NCBI GenBank assembly: GCA_017541145.1
Contig: JAFXZT010000043.1
Coordinates: 26,215-90,214, forward strand
Direction of reading: 5' to 3'
Origin: Bacteroidales bacterium
GTDB taxonomy: Bacteria > Bacteroidota > Bacteroidia > Bacteroidales > UBA3824
Length of the DNA stretch: 64,000 nt
Shown: piece after piece, positions 9,724 through 18,555 of the stretch
Position numbering within the stretch: the first letter of the stretch is position 1
How the letters are laid out: each line of letters begins with the position of its first letter
Notes under the pieces: generated by a model
What the model was told of the DNA's origin: nothing
Databases searched by the model: none
Seen by the model: only the letters and a program-made list of their open reading frames with translations
Program-made: the position numbers and the translations under genes

Positions 9724-9809
9724 AATATTTTTGTAGTCTTAAATGATTGAAAATCATAACGATAAAATGATTTAAGGTAAAAATTAAAATTCTTTAAACA
9801 AATAATTCT

Positions 9810-9839
9810 TTTGAAATTCGATTATTATGACTAATTTTG
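9810..9839 (+). promoter_or_regulatory. Promoter of the DUF177-rpmF operon
   Basis: TTTG (9810-9813), an 18-bp spacer and TAATTTTG (9832-9839) fit the Bacteroidota consensus. The start would fall around 9844, only about 15 nt before the ATG at 9859. Confidence 0.65.
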
Positions 9840-9858
9840 CACATTTTCAAGTTGGAAA

Positions 9859-10449
9859 ATGGCTAAAAAAGGCTTAGAATATATTGTAGAATACAAAAGT
9901 TTGTCAACAGGAACATACGAAATTGATTATCATTTGGATAAAGAATTTTTCAGTATGTTTCCGGAATCTGAATTTCAGGACGGAGATGTTGACGTAAACG
10001 TTAGGATGGATGTTTCGCTTGCGGGACTTCAAATAGAATTTGATATTCACGGTACATTAAGATGTGCTTGTGACCGTTGCGGTGAGATGTTTGATATCCC
10101 TGTAGATGCACAATATAATATGGCAGTAAAGTTTGGAACCGAGAGCAGCAATCCGATGGATGCTGACGATACAATAGTACTCTCAGTAGACGAAACTTCC
10201 ATAGATTTAAGTCATCATATTTACGAATATGTAGTATTAAGTGTTCCGCCCCGCAGAGTACATCCTGAGGACGAAAACGGAATACCGGCTTGCAATCCCG
10301 AAATTGTAGGAGCTATCGGAAATCTGGACGATGACGAAGATTACGATGACGATTACGACGATAATCAAGAATCGGACGACGATGATAGCGATGACAACAA
10401 CAGCGGAGATATAGATCCCCGTTGGGAACAATTACGAAACTTATTATAA
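9859..10449 (+). CDS. DUF177 (YceD-like) protein
   Basis: The 196-residue protein belongs to the DUF177/YceD family, almost always encoded just before rpmF and linked to 23S rRNA and large-subunit accumulation. The family core is visible with a CACDRCGE motif near residue 70 and a later Cys near 147. The C-terminal 35 residues are very acidic (runs of Asp from about 154 to 185) and end in the family's PRWEQLRNLL. The acidic insert looks like a lineage-specific extension. It is the first gene of a cluster running through rpmF to fabH, 39 bp ahead of rpmF. Confidence 0.88.
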   Translation: MAKKGLEYIVEYKSLSTGTYEIDYHLDKEFFSMFPESEFQDGDVDVNVRMDVSLAGLQIEFDIHGTLRCACDRCGEMFDIPVDAQYNMAVKFGTESSNPMDADDTIVLSVDETSIDLSHHIYEYVVLSVPPRRVHPEDENGIPACNPEIVGAIGNLDDDEDYDDDYDDNQESDDDDSDDNNSGDIDPRWEQLRNLL

Positions 10450-10488
10450 TTTAAAGGTATAACGATTAAATAAAAACAATTTAGTAAA

Positions 10489-10677
10489 ATGGCAAATCCT
10501 AGGAACAGAGCTTCTAAATCAAGAAGAGACAAAAGAAGAACCCATTATAAAGCTACTGCACCTACATTGACAAAATGCAGTAACTGCGGCGCAACAGTTC
10601 AATTACATTGCGTTTGCCCTGAATGTGGTTACTACCGTGGTCAGCAAGCAATTAACAACGAAACAGTTGCTGAATAA
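10489..10677 (+). CDS. rpmF: 50S ribosomal protein L32
   Basis: The 62-residue protein is the large-subunit protein L32. The basic N-terminus (MANPRNRASKSRRDKRRTHYKA) and the zinc ribbon CSNCGA...CPECGY, with four cysteines, are diagnostic. It follows DUF177, the standard bacterial arrangement, and is followed by an imperfect terminator before fabH. Confidence 0.97.
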   Translation: MANPRNRASKSRRDKRRTHYKATAPTLTKCSNCGATVQLHCVCPECGYYRGQQAINNETVAE

Positions 10678-10691
10678 TCACGAGTGGGATT

Positions 10692-10750
10692 AAAAAAATA
10701 GACAGATGAGATTTGATTTGTTTGAAATGATAATTTCATTTGTCTTTTTT
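10692..10750 (+). terminator. Imperfect terminator after rpmF
   Basis: An A-rich arm with GACAGATGA (10701-10709) can pair with TCATTTGTC (10736-10744), which runs into TTTTTT. The loop is long and holds a smaller TGAAAT/ATTTCA hairpin. It may be leaky, letting fabH be expressed from upstream. Confidence 0.5.
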
Positions 10751-10776
10751 ATTTATATCAAGATTTTGTTAGAGTA

Positions 10777-11775
10777 ATGAGCAATTTAAATGCAGTAATT
10801 ACCGGTGTAGGAATATACCTTCCAGATTACCGGCTTACAAACGACGAACTTTCTACAATGGTCGATACCAACGATGAATGGATTACTACCAGAATCGGTA
10901 TCAAAGAACGTCGTATTCTAAAAGACAAAGATAAAGCTTCAGCATTTATGGGTGCAGAAGCTGTAAAACAGTTATTAGAAAAAACTGGCACAAACCCCGA
11001 CGAAGTTGATATGGTGATTTGTGCAACAGTAACTCCGGATTATTATTTCCCTGCAACAGGTATCATAATCGCTGAAATGGCTGGACTCAAAAACGCTTAC
11101 GCTTTTGACGTTCACGCCGCTTGCTCAGGTTTCTTGTATGCACTTACCACTGCTGCCAAATTTATTCAAGCAGGTAGAGAAAAGAAAATAATTGTGGTAG
11201 GAGCTGAAAAAATGTCTTCAATTGTAGATTATACCGATAGAAAAACTTGTCCGATTTTCGGTGATGCTGCTGCCGCTGTTATGGTGGAAGCTACAGAAGA
11301 AAATCTCGGTGTTATGGACTATATCCTCCGTTCAGACGGCGAAGGCGTTAAATACCTTCACATGAAAGGCGGCGGATCTATTTGTCCCGCTTCAGAAGAG
11401 TCTATTAAAAACAAAGAGCATTATATTTATCAAGACGGTCAGCCCGTTTTCAAATTTGCTGTAACTCGTATGGCTGACGTTTCTGCTGAAATAATGGAGC
11501 GTAATAATTTGACTGCCGATGATATCGCATGGCTTGTGCCGCATCAGGCAAACCTTAGAATTATAGACGCTACCGCACGTCGTATGGAGCTCGATCCGTC
11601 TAAAGTGATGATTAATATCCAACGTTATGGCAACACAACATCTGCTACTATACCGTTGTGCTTGTACGAATGGGAAAACAAACTCCATAAAGGCGACAAT
11701 TTGATACTTGCTGCATTCGGCGCAGGTTTCACATGGGGATCTGTTTGGCTCAAATGGGGCTACGATCCCAAATAG
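10777..11775 (+). CDS. fabH: 3-oxoacyl-ACP synthase III
   Basis: FabH condenses acetyl-CoA (or a branched acyl-CoA) with malonyl-ACP to start fatty-acid synthesis. The 332-residue length is typical. The Cys-His-Asn triad is intact: Cys116 in HAACSG, His256 in VPHQAN and Asn286 in RYGNTTSA. The C-terminal [14 protein letters not shown] is also a family signature. It lies 47 bp before accB, so the initiating ketosynthase and two subunits of the malonyl-CoA supply enzyme are together. Confidence 0.97.
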   Translation: MSNLNAVITGVGIYLPDYRLTNDELSTMVDTNDEWITTRIGIKERRILKDKDKASAFMGAEAVKQLLEKTGTNPDEVDMVICATVTPDYYFPATGIIIAEMAGLKNAYAFDVHAACSGFLYALTTAAKFIQAGREKKIIVVGAEKMSSIVDYTDRKTCPIFGDAAAAVMVEATEENLGVMDYILRSDGEGVKYLHMKGGGSICPASEESIKNKEHYIYQDGQPVFKFAVTRMADVSAEIMERNNLTADDIAWLVPHQANLRIIDATARRMELDPSKVMINIQRYGNTTSATIPLCLYEWENKLHKGDNLILAAFGAGFTWGSVWLKWGYDPK

Positions 11776-11822
11776 TTAAATAAATTTATTTTAGATTGTA
11801 TTATTTTATTTAAATAAAAATC

Positions 11823-12335
11823 ATGGCAAATTTAAAGGAAGTACAGGATTTTATCAGAACCGTATCAAAAATCGGCATCTCTGAAGTTGACATCCAAACA
11901 GATGATTTGAAATTAAACGTAAAATTTCCTGCGGGTGCTAAAGATCTTTCCAACAATCAGGAAGGTTTCCAGATGCAACCATTCCAATTCCCAATGGTAT
12001 CCGGCATGTCTCAGCAAATGGGAACTCCGGTTCAAGCTGCGGCTACTACCACTACTCCAATCGAATACCGTCAAGAAGCCAAAGAAGATGATAAAAAATA
12101 TCTTACCATAAAATCTCCGATGGTAGGTACATTCTATCGCCGTCCTTCTCCTGACAAACCTATTTACGTAAATGTCGGTGACGAAGTTACTAAAGGCAAA
12201 GTTCTTTGCGTAATCGAAGCTATGAAACTTTTCAACGAAATCGAATCTGAAGTATCAGGCAAAATCGCCAAAATCCTTGTTGAAGATGGCACTCCTGTAG
12301 AGTACGATCAGCCTTTATTCCTCGTTGAACCTTAA
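11823..12335 (+). CDS. accB: Biotin carboxyl carrier protein of acetyl-CoA carboxylase
   Basis: The 170-residue protein carries the biotin that shuttles CO2 between AccC and the AccA/AccD carboxyltransferase. The biotinyl domain occupies about 92-170, with the biotinylated Lys135 in the canonical EAMKL motif and the thumb-like segment RRPSPDKPIYVNVGD just before it. The N-terminal domain (1-35) is linked by a Gln/Thr/Ala-rich flexible stretch. It is 17 bp upstream of accC, the standard pair, and is probably translated with it. Confidence 0.96.
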   Translation: MANLKEVQDFIRTVSKIGISEVDIQTDDLKLNVKFPAGAKDLSNNQEGFQMQPFQFPMVSGMSQQMGTPVQAAATTTTPIEYRQEAKEDDKKYLTIKSPMVGTFYRRPSPDKPIYVNVGDEVTKGKVLCVIEAMKLFNEIESEVSGKIAKILVEDGTPVEYDQPLFLVEP

Positions 12336-12352
12336 TTTTTTTTCATTGAACA

Positions 12353-13717
12353 ATGGCTTACAAAAAAATTAATAAGATACTTATTGCCAACAGAGGTGAG
12401 ATAGCTCTCAGAATCATACGTACCTGTCAGGAGATGGGTATCAAAACTGTAGCAGTCTACTCCACAGCAGATAAAGAATCTTTGCACGTAAGATTTGCAG
12501 ACGAAGCAGTTTGTATAGGACCTGCTCCGTCTACACAATCTTATTTGAGCATTCCTGCAATTCTTTCCGCAGCAGAACTTACTAATGCTGATGCAATACA
12601 CCCCGGATACGGATTCCTCTCTGAGAATGCTAAATTCTGCCGTATTTGTACAGAACACGGTATCAAATTTATAGGACCTACCGAAGACCAAATCAACAAG
12701 ATGGGCGACAAAGCTACTGCCCGCAAAACTATGATTGCCAACGGAGTTCCTGTAACACCCGGTACCGAAGGAGTACTCGCTACTGTAGAAGACGGAAAAC
12801 GCGAAGCTAAAAAAATCGGTTATCCCGTAATGCTTAAAGCAACTGCCGGTGGCGGTGGCAAAGGTATGAGAATTATCAGAAACGAAGAAGAGTTCGAAGA
12901 ACTTTGGGATCAGGCAAAACAAGAAGCCAAATTTTTCGCTAATGATGACGTTTATCTCGAAAAATACATCGAAGAACCTCACCATATCGAAATCCAAATT
13001 GCCGGCGACCAATACGGTAACGTTTGCCACCTCTCAGAACGTGACTGCTCAATACAACGCCGTCATCAAAAACTTCTTGAAGAAACTCCGTCTCCGTTTA
13101 TGACCGAAGAACTTCGTCACAAAATGGGTGAAGCAGCTTGCAAAGCCGCTAAATCAATCAAATACGAAGGCGTAGGTACTGTAGAATTCCTTGTAGATGC
13201 TCATCGCAATTTCTACTTCATGGAAATGAATACACGTATTCAGGTAGAACACGGTATTACAGAAGAAGTTACAAATCTCGATCTTATAAAAGAACAAATA
13301 CGTATCGCCGAAGGACACGAAATTTCACAAAGAAATTACTATCCTCAGGCACATGCAATAGAATGTCGTATCAACGCAGAAGACCCGTTCAACAACTTCC
13401 GTCCGTGCCCGGGACAAATCACAGGTTTGCATCTCCCCGGCGGAAATGGCATAAGAGTTGATACACATGTCTATACAGGTTACAAAATTCCGTCAAGTTA
13501 CGATTCTATGATTGTAAAACTCGTAGCAGTAGCACAAACCCGCAACGAGGCAATACAAAAAATGCGTCGTGCACTCAACGAGTTGGTAATCGAAGGTGTA
13601 AAAACAACTGCACCTTTCCACCAACAATTGATGGAAGATCCGAGATTTTGTGAAGGTAAATACACCACAAAATTCATGGAAGAATTTGAAATTAAAAAAC
13701 CTGAAGAAACCAACTAA
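12353..13717 (+). CDS. accC: Acetyl-CoA carboxylase, biotin carboxylase subunit
   Basis: AccC carboxylates the biotin on AccB using ATP and bicarbonate. The 454-residue protein has the ATP-grasp fold: IANRGEIALRIIRTC at the start, HPGYGFLSEN, the glycine-rich loop KATAGGGGKGMR, the ERDCSIQRRHQK segment and the catalytic EMNTRIQVEHGITEE. Length and motifs are normal. A long antisense reading frame overlaps its 5' half but is a codon-bias shadow. Confidence 0.97.
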   Translation: MAYKKINKILIANRGEIALRIIRTCQEMGIKTVAVYSTADKESLHVRFADEAVCIGPAPSTQSYLSIPAILSAAELTNADAIHPGYGFLSENAKFCRICTEHGIKFIGPTEDQINKMGDKATARKTMIANGVPVTPGTEGVLATVEDGKREAKKIGYPVMLKATAGGGGKGMRIIRNEEEFEELWDQAKQEAKFFANDDVYLEKYIEEPHHIEIQIAGDQYGNVCHLSERDCSIQRRHQKLLEETPSPFMTEELRHKMGEAACKAAKSIKYEGVGTVEFLVDAHRNFYFMEMNTRIQVEHGITEEVTNLDLIKEQIRIAEGHEISQRNYYPQAHAIECRINAEDPFNNFRPCPGQITGLHLPGGNGIRVDTHVYTGYKIPSSYDSMIVKLVAVAQTRNEAIQKMRRALNELVIEGVKTTAPFHQQLMEDPRFCEGKYTTKFMEEFEIKKPEETN

Positions 13718-13769
13718 TATATCTTTAACTTGTTACTAATTTTTGTTTAACTAAAAAAAGGTTTTTAAT

Positions 13770-14156
13770 ATGAGTAAATCCGTAGTAGACGAAAGCAAAA
13801 TTAGCACAATAGCTCTTGGCGCTGAAATCGTTGGCGAAATTACTGCAAGTGGTAGCTTTAGAGTAGAAGGCAAAATAAAAGGTAATGTTACAATTTCCGG
13901 AAAACTCGTTGTAGTAGATACCGGCGTTATTGAAGGCGATGTCACCTGCAACAGCGCATTGGTAAGCGGCAAATTGGACGGTAAAATTATCGTAGAAGAA
14001 CTTCTTCAACTAAACCCTACTGCAAGAATTCACGGCGATATCGTTACTTCCAAAATCAAAATTGAGGAAGGTGCTATATTCACAGGTACCTGCAACATGG
14101 ATACCAAAGAATTGCTTTCACAAGCAAATCAAACAACACAATACCAACAGCAGTAG
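13770..14156 (+). CDS. Bactofilin (polymer-forming cytoskeletal protein)
   Basis: The 128-residue protein is a bactofilin (formerly DUF583), a small right-handed beta-helix that polymerises without nucleotide and often scaffolds envelope enzymes. The repeating pattern G.I.ASGSFRVEGKIKGNVTISGKLVV...GVIEGDVTCNSALVSGKLDGKI is the beta-helical core (about 15-110). Short polar tails lie at both ends, and the C-terminus is Gln-rich. It ends 3 bp before atpZ, a gene order known from other Bacteroidota, where it precedes the ATP synthase genes. Confidence 0.9.
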   Translation: MSKSVVDESKISTIALGAEIVGEITASGSFRVEGKIKGNVTISGKLVVVDTGVIEGDVTCNSALVSGKLDGKIIVEELLQLNPTARIHGDIVTSKIKIEEGAIFTGTCNMDTKELLSQANQTTQYQQQ

Positions 14157-14159
14157 TCA

Positions 14160-14372
14160 ATGGACAAAAAGGACAATGACAATCTGCGATTGGTAGCAAA
14201 ATACACAACGGCCGCTTTACAAATGGCGGCCATTATTGTATTTGGCGCATTGGGCGGGCAGTGGCTCGATGATTATTTTAACTCTAAACCTTTTCTTACT
14301 GTTATTACATTGCTCGTAGCTATAGCTGCCGCATTGTACCTGTTCTTAAAAGACATCACAAAAAAATCATGA
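14160..14372 (+). CDS. AtpZ/AtpI-family protein
   Basis: The 70-residue protein has two membrane segments (about 18-36 and 43-62) with the family motif GxxGGxWLDxxF (GALGGQWLDDYF). AtpZ/AtpI proteins assist F1Fo ATP synthase assembly or Mg2+/Ca2+ supply to it. It starts 3 bp after the bactofilin gene and overlaps the next gene by 4 bp. The ATP synthase genes usually found downstream are missing here, so it is orphaned from its expected partners. Confidence 0.82.
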   Translation: MDKKDNDNLRLVAKYTTAALQMAAIIVFGALGGQWLDDYFNSKPFLTVITLLVAIAAALYLFLKDITKKS

Positions 14373-14767
14373 ACCTTTTTACAAAACAATACATCATAAT
14401 TGCATCGGCTCTTACAATAATTTCTACATTAGTATTTGAAATAGCTTTGCCTCAATATTCTACAATGGCGGCATACTTCGTACCTGCATTTTTCGCAATC
14501 GTAAGTGTATTGTTAATAAAGGTCTTGATAAAACCAAAATTTGAAAAAATTGCAAAATTCTCCAACGCATTTATGCTGACAAACACCACTAAACTGTTTG
14601 TTTACCTTATATATTTTGTGACATCAATCCTTACAATCGACAGCAGCAAACGAATCGCATTTGCAGTATTCTTTATGTTGATGTATCTCATATATGCCGT
14701 AATCGACACAATTACATTACTCAACATCTTTAGAAAAAACGACTCGGAAGACCAAGCAGTAGGGTAG
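14369..14767 (+). CDS. Small four-helix membrane protein downstream of atpZ
   Basis: The 132-residue protein has four predicted membrane segments (about 8-27, 33-52, 70-88 and 97-117) and a short polar tail. It overlaps atpZ by 4 bp, so translation is likely coupled. Its position matches the small AtpI-like or unknown membrane protein found between atpZ and atpB in Bacteroidota ATP synthase operons, but no diagnostic motif is visible. Its stop codon overlaps the first base of a degenerate GTAGAGACGC palindrome, where the expected operon order breaks off. Confidence 0.7.
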   Translation: MNLFTKQYIIIASALTIISTLVFEIALPQYSTMAAYFVPAFFAIVSVLLIKVLIKPKFEKIAKFSNAFMLTNTTKLFVYLIYFVTSILTIDSSKRIAFAVFFMLMYLIYAVIDTITLLNIFRKNDSEDQAVG

Positions 14768-14788
14768 TAGAGACGCTATGCTTGCGGC
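14767..14788. repeat. Degenerate copy of the GTAGAG palindrome family
   Basis: GTAGAGACGC at the left is intact, but the right arm is reduced to a GCGGC-like remnant. It sits exactly where the ATP synthase operon order stops. Confidence 0.5.
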
Positions 14789-14843
14789 TAAAAACATATA
14801 ATTAAAAAATGAAATCACTGTAATATTTTACTCTCTTTCTTTT

Positions 14844-15698
14844 TTAACCCTTTTCGTTACCAATATCCCTGACAACATCAGAATCCGTATATTTTACTTC
14901 ATTGGTTGTAAGAGAATCGTTTAAAATATCGTCAACTGTTATATCGTCTGTATCTTTCTCAAAATCACTATCGTTACAATCAGTATTTACATCATTGCAA
15001 GAAGTCGGTTTTTTGCCGTTCCAAACAAGCAATTCATTAATATTAGTTACAATCTCTTGACATCTTTCATCGCCAAGTTCGGCTTTCAAAGAAATTAAGT
15101 CAACCAACAATTTATAAGAATATTCTGCATATTGTCTTGCAATACTTACCTTATCCTTTCTCAAAGCCCTACGTTCATTTCTTTGTGCATAGATATCCTC
15201 AATATCGATAATCAAATTATCAATCTCATCAATCATATCCATAACACCCGATTTTTCTATAACATCTTTGCTAAGATTCTCATGTACAGCCGACATCACG
15301 AGCTTGATAATACCAAGATTAGTATAAAGACTCTGAGATTTAGGAATAGTAATATTATCAATAGCAGAGTTGATAACAGCCGCAAGAGTTCTGATAGAAG
15401 CATCCGCAGAAAAAATAGTAAACGGAAAATAGACTACATTTCGTGCTATCTGTTTCAATTCCACATATTTACTACGAAGTTTAGCATACAAGTTTTTCAA
15501 TTCAGTAGTCTGCTCCTCCGTATTTTTCAACATCAAAGTTGAATTATAATACTCAATATTGCCCGCAAATTTCTTGAGCAATATCTTGATGTCTTTATCA
15601 GAAGAAGACTCCGCCTCTTTCTGAACTGAGTGCATAAAGACTAATGCCTCTACGTTGTTTAAACGTCTCAGATTTTTCTTAATTTGGTATGTTCTCAT
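14844..15698 (-). CDS. DUF6261-like helical protein with acidic tail
   Basis: The 284-residue protein is almost entirely helical with no signal peptide or membrane segment; the last 60 residues (from about 222) are acidic and look disordered. It is a diverged paralogue of the gene at 32144-33013. Both start MR with a short basic segment. They share a central pattern of the form D.ID.L...I..IY.QR..RR..., followed by a helix pair and a variable acidic tail. The family is probably the Bacteroidota family DUF6261; its function is unknown. It has its own strong promoter and no operon partners. A tandem repeat array lies about 260 bp upstream of its start. Confidence 0.65.
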   Translation of the reverse strand: MRTYQIKKNLRRLNNVEALVFMHSVQKEAESSSDKDIKILLKKFAGNIEYYNSTLMLKNTEEQTTELKNLYAKLRSKYVELKQIARNVVYFPFTIFSADASIRTLAAVINSAIDNITIPKSQSLYTNLGIIKLVMSAVHENLSKDVIEKSGVMDMIDEIDNLIIDIEDIYAQRNERRALRKDKVSIARQYAEYSYKLLVDLISLKAELGDERCQEIVTNINELLVWNGKKPTSCNDVNTDCNDSDFEKDTDDITVDDILNDSLTTNEVKYTDSDVVRDIGNEKG

Positions 15699-15726
15699 AA
15701 TTCTAAAAATTTAAATAATTGTATCA

Positions 15727-15758
15727 CAAATATAAACATTTTATTTCAATTATGCAAA
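15727..15758 (-). promoter_or_regulatory. Promoter of the DUF6261-like gene
   Basis: On the minus strand TTTG (15758-15755), a 20-bp spacer and TATATTTG (15734-15727) match the consensus perfectly. The start would lie near 15722, about 24 nt before the ATG at 15698. Confidence 0.75.
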
Positions 15759-15954
15759 TCTTCTTTGTTTTCTGACTCTGATTTTGTAGTTTATTGCAAG
15801 ATTTTATGATACATTTTCAAATAAAAACGCCTTTGTGGTGTATTCCAGCCGTGATTATCGTTAAGATGTTAAATTATATTAAATCTTCTTTTTATTTTTA
15901 TAACAAATCACTACATCGAGAAAAAAGTCATAAATGAATTAACTATAAATCTCT

Positions 15955-16200
15955 GGTATTTATTGATTTTTCACGATTGAAATTTTATTGAATAGTGGGT
16001 ATTCGTTGATTTTTCACGATTGAATTTTTATTGAATAGTGGGTATTCGTTGATTTTTCACGATTGAATTTTTATTGAATAGGGGGTATTCATTGTTTTTT
16101 CACGATTGATTTTTTATTGAATAGTGGGTATTCATTGATTTTTCACGATTGAATTTTCATTGAATAGTGGGTATTCATTAGTTTTTCACGATTGAAACAG
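15955..16200. repeat. 43-bp tandem repeat array, 5.7 copies
   Basis: Copies start at 15955, 15998, 16041, 16084, 16127 and 16170 (last one partial). Each has GGTATTCATTGATTTTTCAC, then GATTGAATTTT and TATTGAATAGTG, with only a few substitutions between copies. There are no unique spacers and the unit is not palindromic, so it is not a CRISPR. It lies between two divergent promoters. Confidence 0.95.
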
Positions 16201-16361
16201 GGATGTAGATGTTTTTTTCATCATCGTAGCCGCGATGTGGTGGCATTAATATGCTGTGGGTGTTGTCGGTACGATAAAAAAACACGGAATTGTTTTGCAT
16301 TTTCTAACCTTATATTTTATTATTTAACACAACCTTAAGAAGTAATACAAAGAAATTGTAA

Positions 16362-16369
16362 TATATTTG
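16362..16369 (+). promoter_or_regulatory. Possible -7 box for the Na/Pi cotransporter gene
   Basis: TATATTTG fits TAnnTTTG and lies 37 bp before the ATG at 16406. No TTTG is found at the -33 distance, so this is weak. Confidence 0.4.
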
Positions 16370-16405
16370 TACCGGTATTTGTAATATATATACTAAAACC
16401 CACAA

Positions 16406-18082
16406 ATGAAAGAATTAATTATCAACATCTTGTCCATGGTTGGGTCGCTCGGGATGTTTCTCTATGGTATGAAAATCATGAGCGGCGGCTTGGAAAAATT
16501 TGCTGGTGAAAGACTCAGGGCTATACTGGCAGCAATGACTAAAAACCGGGTAATGGGCGTATTTACCGGTGTTTTGATTACCGCCCTTATCCAATCAAGT
16601 TCCGCAACTACAGTAATGGTTGTGAGTTTCGTAAACGCCGGTTTGATGACTTTGAAACAATCTATTGGCGTAATTATGGGTGCCAATATCGGTACTACAG
16701 CCACGGCTTGGTTGATTTCTGCAATTGGTTTCAAATTTGAAATTTCGTCTTTTGCTATTCCTTTGTTAGCCATCGGACTTCCGCTTATTTTCTCGTCTAA
16801 CTCCAAGCGTAAAAGTATTGGTGAATTTATCTTCGGATTCTGTTTCCTTTTTATGGGACTTTCCTATCTACAAACAACGTTCAATAATCTTAAAATTCCG
16901 GAATTAGTTGCCAATCTGCTTAGTGGTGTATCTACCCAAAGTTTCGGCATGATTTTGCTTTTTGTACTAATAGGAGCCGTTGTAACAATGGTAGTACAAG
17001 CATCGGCAGCTACTATGGCAATTACATTGATGCTTTTTGATATGCATATCGCCGGTTTTGGATTTGAACAAGCAGCTGCACTTGCTATGGGACAAAATAT
17101 CGGTACTACGATCACAGCTTTTGTAGCGTCTTTAACTGCAAATACACAAGCCCGACGAACTGCACTTGCACACATGTTTTTCAATGTTTTCGGCGTAGTT
17201 TTGGTGCTTTTGATATTCTATCCGGCTTGCAACAGCGTATCATGGTTTGTAGAAAATGTAATGGGAACTACTGGTGATATGTACAAACTTTCGATGTTCC
17301 ATAGTGCATTCAATATTTTCAATACATTGGTTTTGATAGGTTTTGTTAACCAAATAGAAAAATTTGTAATCAGAGTAATGCCCAACAAAGAAGCTGATGA
17401 TGAATATCGTTTGAAATATATTGCAGGCGGGATGTTTTCAACTTCGGAAATGGCTGTTTTGGAGGCTGAAAAAGAAATCGTAAATTTCGCTGAAAGATGT
17501 AATAAGATGTTCGGACTTGTAAAAGAATTGTTGGTAACCGAAAAAGATGATGATTTCAACAAACTTTTCTCCCGAATTTCCAAATACGAGAATATTACTG
17601 ACAATATGGAAGTAGAAATTGCGAATTACTTAAACAAAGTATCGCAAGGTAAACTTACTAACGAAACCAAATCTCATATTCTCAAGATGTTGAAGGTAAT
17701 TACTGAACTTGAAAGTATAGGTGATTCGTGTTTCAACCTCGGAAGAACTCTCAACCGTAAGCGTAACAAATCCGAACACAAAGAAGAGTTTACAGAAGAA
17801 CAACTCACTCATATCTATTCGATGTTGGAACTTGTACAAAAAGCCATGACTCACATGCTTGAAGAGGTAAAACGTGATGAAGGTACTCCTGTAAATATGT
17901 TTATTACAAGAAATTACGAAACCGAAATCAATAATTTCCGTAATCAGGTAAAAAATCAAAATATCCAAGATGTTACAAATGGGAAATACAGTTATCAACT
18001 TGGGGTTTATTACATGGATTTCATTACCGAATGTGAAAAACTTGGTGATTATGTTGTAAATGTAGTACAAGCCAGCGATTAA
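16406..18082 (+). CDS. Na/Pi cotransporter family protein with PhoU-like domain
   Basis: The 558-residue membrane protein belongs to the NptA/YjbB sodium-phosphate cotransporter family. Two inverted PNaS repeats are visible, each with a QSSSATTVM- or QASAATMAI-type motif followed by GxNIGTTxTA (MGANIGTTATA near 93 and MGQNIGTTITA near 230). About eight membrane segments fill residues 5-320. The cytoplasmic C-terminal half (about 340-558) is helical and PhoU-like, as in many family members, and probably regulates transport. The gene stands alone between two intergenic gaps and ends at an intrinsic terminator. Substrate phosphate is inferred from the family. Confidence 0.92.
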   Translation: MKELIINILSMVGSLGMFLYGMKIMSGGLEKFAGERLRAILAAMTKNRVMGVFTGVLITALIQSSSATTVMVVSFVNAGLMTLKQSIGVIMGANIGTTATAWLISAIGFKFEISSFAIPLLAIGLPLIFSSNSKRKSIGEFIFGFCFLFMGLSYLQTTFNNLKIPELVANLLSGVSTQSFGMILLFVLIGAVVTMVVQASAATMAITLMLFDMHIAGFGFEQAAALAMGQNIGTTITAFVASLTANTQARRTALAHMFFNVFGVVLVLLIFYPACNSVSWFVENVMGTTGDMYKLSMFHSAFNIFNTLVLIGFVNQIEKFVIRVMPNKEADDEYRLKYIAGGMFSTSEMAVLEAEKEIVNFAERCNKMFGLVKELLVTEKDDDFNKLFSRISKYENITDNMEVEIANYLNKVSQGKLTNETKSHILKMLKVITELESIGDSCFNLGRTLNRKRNKSEHKEEFTEEQLTHIYSMLELVQKAMTHMLEEVKRDEGTPVNMFITRNYETEINNFRNQVKNQNIQDVTNGKYSYQLGVYYMDFITECEKLGDYVVNVVQASD

Positions 18083-18111
18083 GATATTTTGTTGTTTTTT
18101 TTAATTTAACG

Positions 18112-18170
18112 AATTCCGATGAATACAATTTTGTTAAAAAAAATATGTATTTGTCGGAATTTGTTTTTTT
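18112..18170 (+). terminator. Terminator after the Na/Pi cotransporter gene
   Basis: AATTCCGA (18112-18119) pairs with TCGGAATT (18154-18161), followed by TTGTTTTTTT. The interior is AT-rich and adds a CAATTTTG segment. Confidence 0.7.
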
Positions 18171-18222
18171 ATATTGTTTTTGACCAAAAATAAAAGCTAA
18201 AATGAAATATCACGCACCAGCC

Positions 18223-18249
18223 GTAGAGACGCAAACATCGCGTCTCTAC
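18223..18249. repeat. GTAGAG palindrome family copy
   Basis: Perfect 10-bp arms GTAGAGACGC (18223-18232) and GCGTCTCTAC (18240-18249) enclose a 7-nt loop. There is no T-tract, so it does not look like a terminator. Confidence 0.9.
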
Positions 18250-18478
18250 ATGCGTTGTGATGTCGAAATAAGCAAAAGATGTAAAACCTTTCTTTAAAAA
18301 AATTAGTTTTTCACTTTTTGAATTTTCCTATATCAGAAATAAATATATGTCAAAAAATCTTCTCTATTTTTGTAAAAGAATAAAATCACCTATGCAATTT
18401 AGTTGTATTATGTTTTTCGATAATATTTTTACTGAATAAGATTGAAATTTAGAAAAATATTTCAAGATATAATATCTG

Positions 18479-18510
18479 TTTGGAAATTATTTCGCAGCGG
18501 TCTAAATTTG
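18479..18510 (+). promoter_or_regulatory. cysK promoter
   Basis: TTTG (18479-18482), a 20-bp spacer and TAAATTTG (18503-18510) fit the consensus exactly. The transcript would begin near 18515, about 40 nt before the ATG at 18556. Confidence 0.75.
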
Positions 18511-18555
18511 CAGTATAAGAAATGAATAATAATAAAACTTAATAGATTAAAGAAA

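Larger units (their letters stand above)
15699..16405. other. Intergenic region with tandem array
   Basis: This 707-bp gap between divergent genes holds the minus-strand promoter at 15727-15758, the 43-bp tandem array at 15955-16200 and a plus-strand -7 box at 16362. No coding frame is convincing. Confidence 0.6.
18083..18555. other. Intergenic region with terminator, palindrome and promoter
   Basis: This 473-bp gap contains the terminator at 18112, a perfect palindrome copy at 18223-18249 and the cysK promoter at 18479-18510. Nothing else is recognised. Confidence 0.6.

Noticed and set aside
12332..13030. 232-codon ORF antisense to accC
   Set aside because: It lies fully inside a well-conserved gene and is explained by codon bias on the other strand.
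15955..16200. CRISPR array at 16 kb
   Set aside because: The whole 43-bp unit is repeated without spacers; it is a simple tandem repeat.
18083..18555. Riboswitch or T-box controlling cysK
   Set aside because: The predicted leader is about 40 nt and unstructured; no SAM-riboswitch core is visible.
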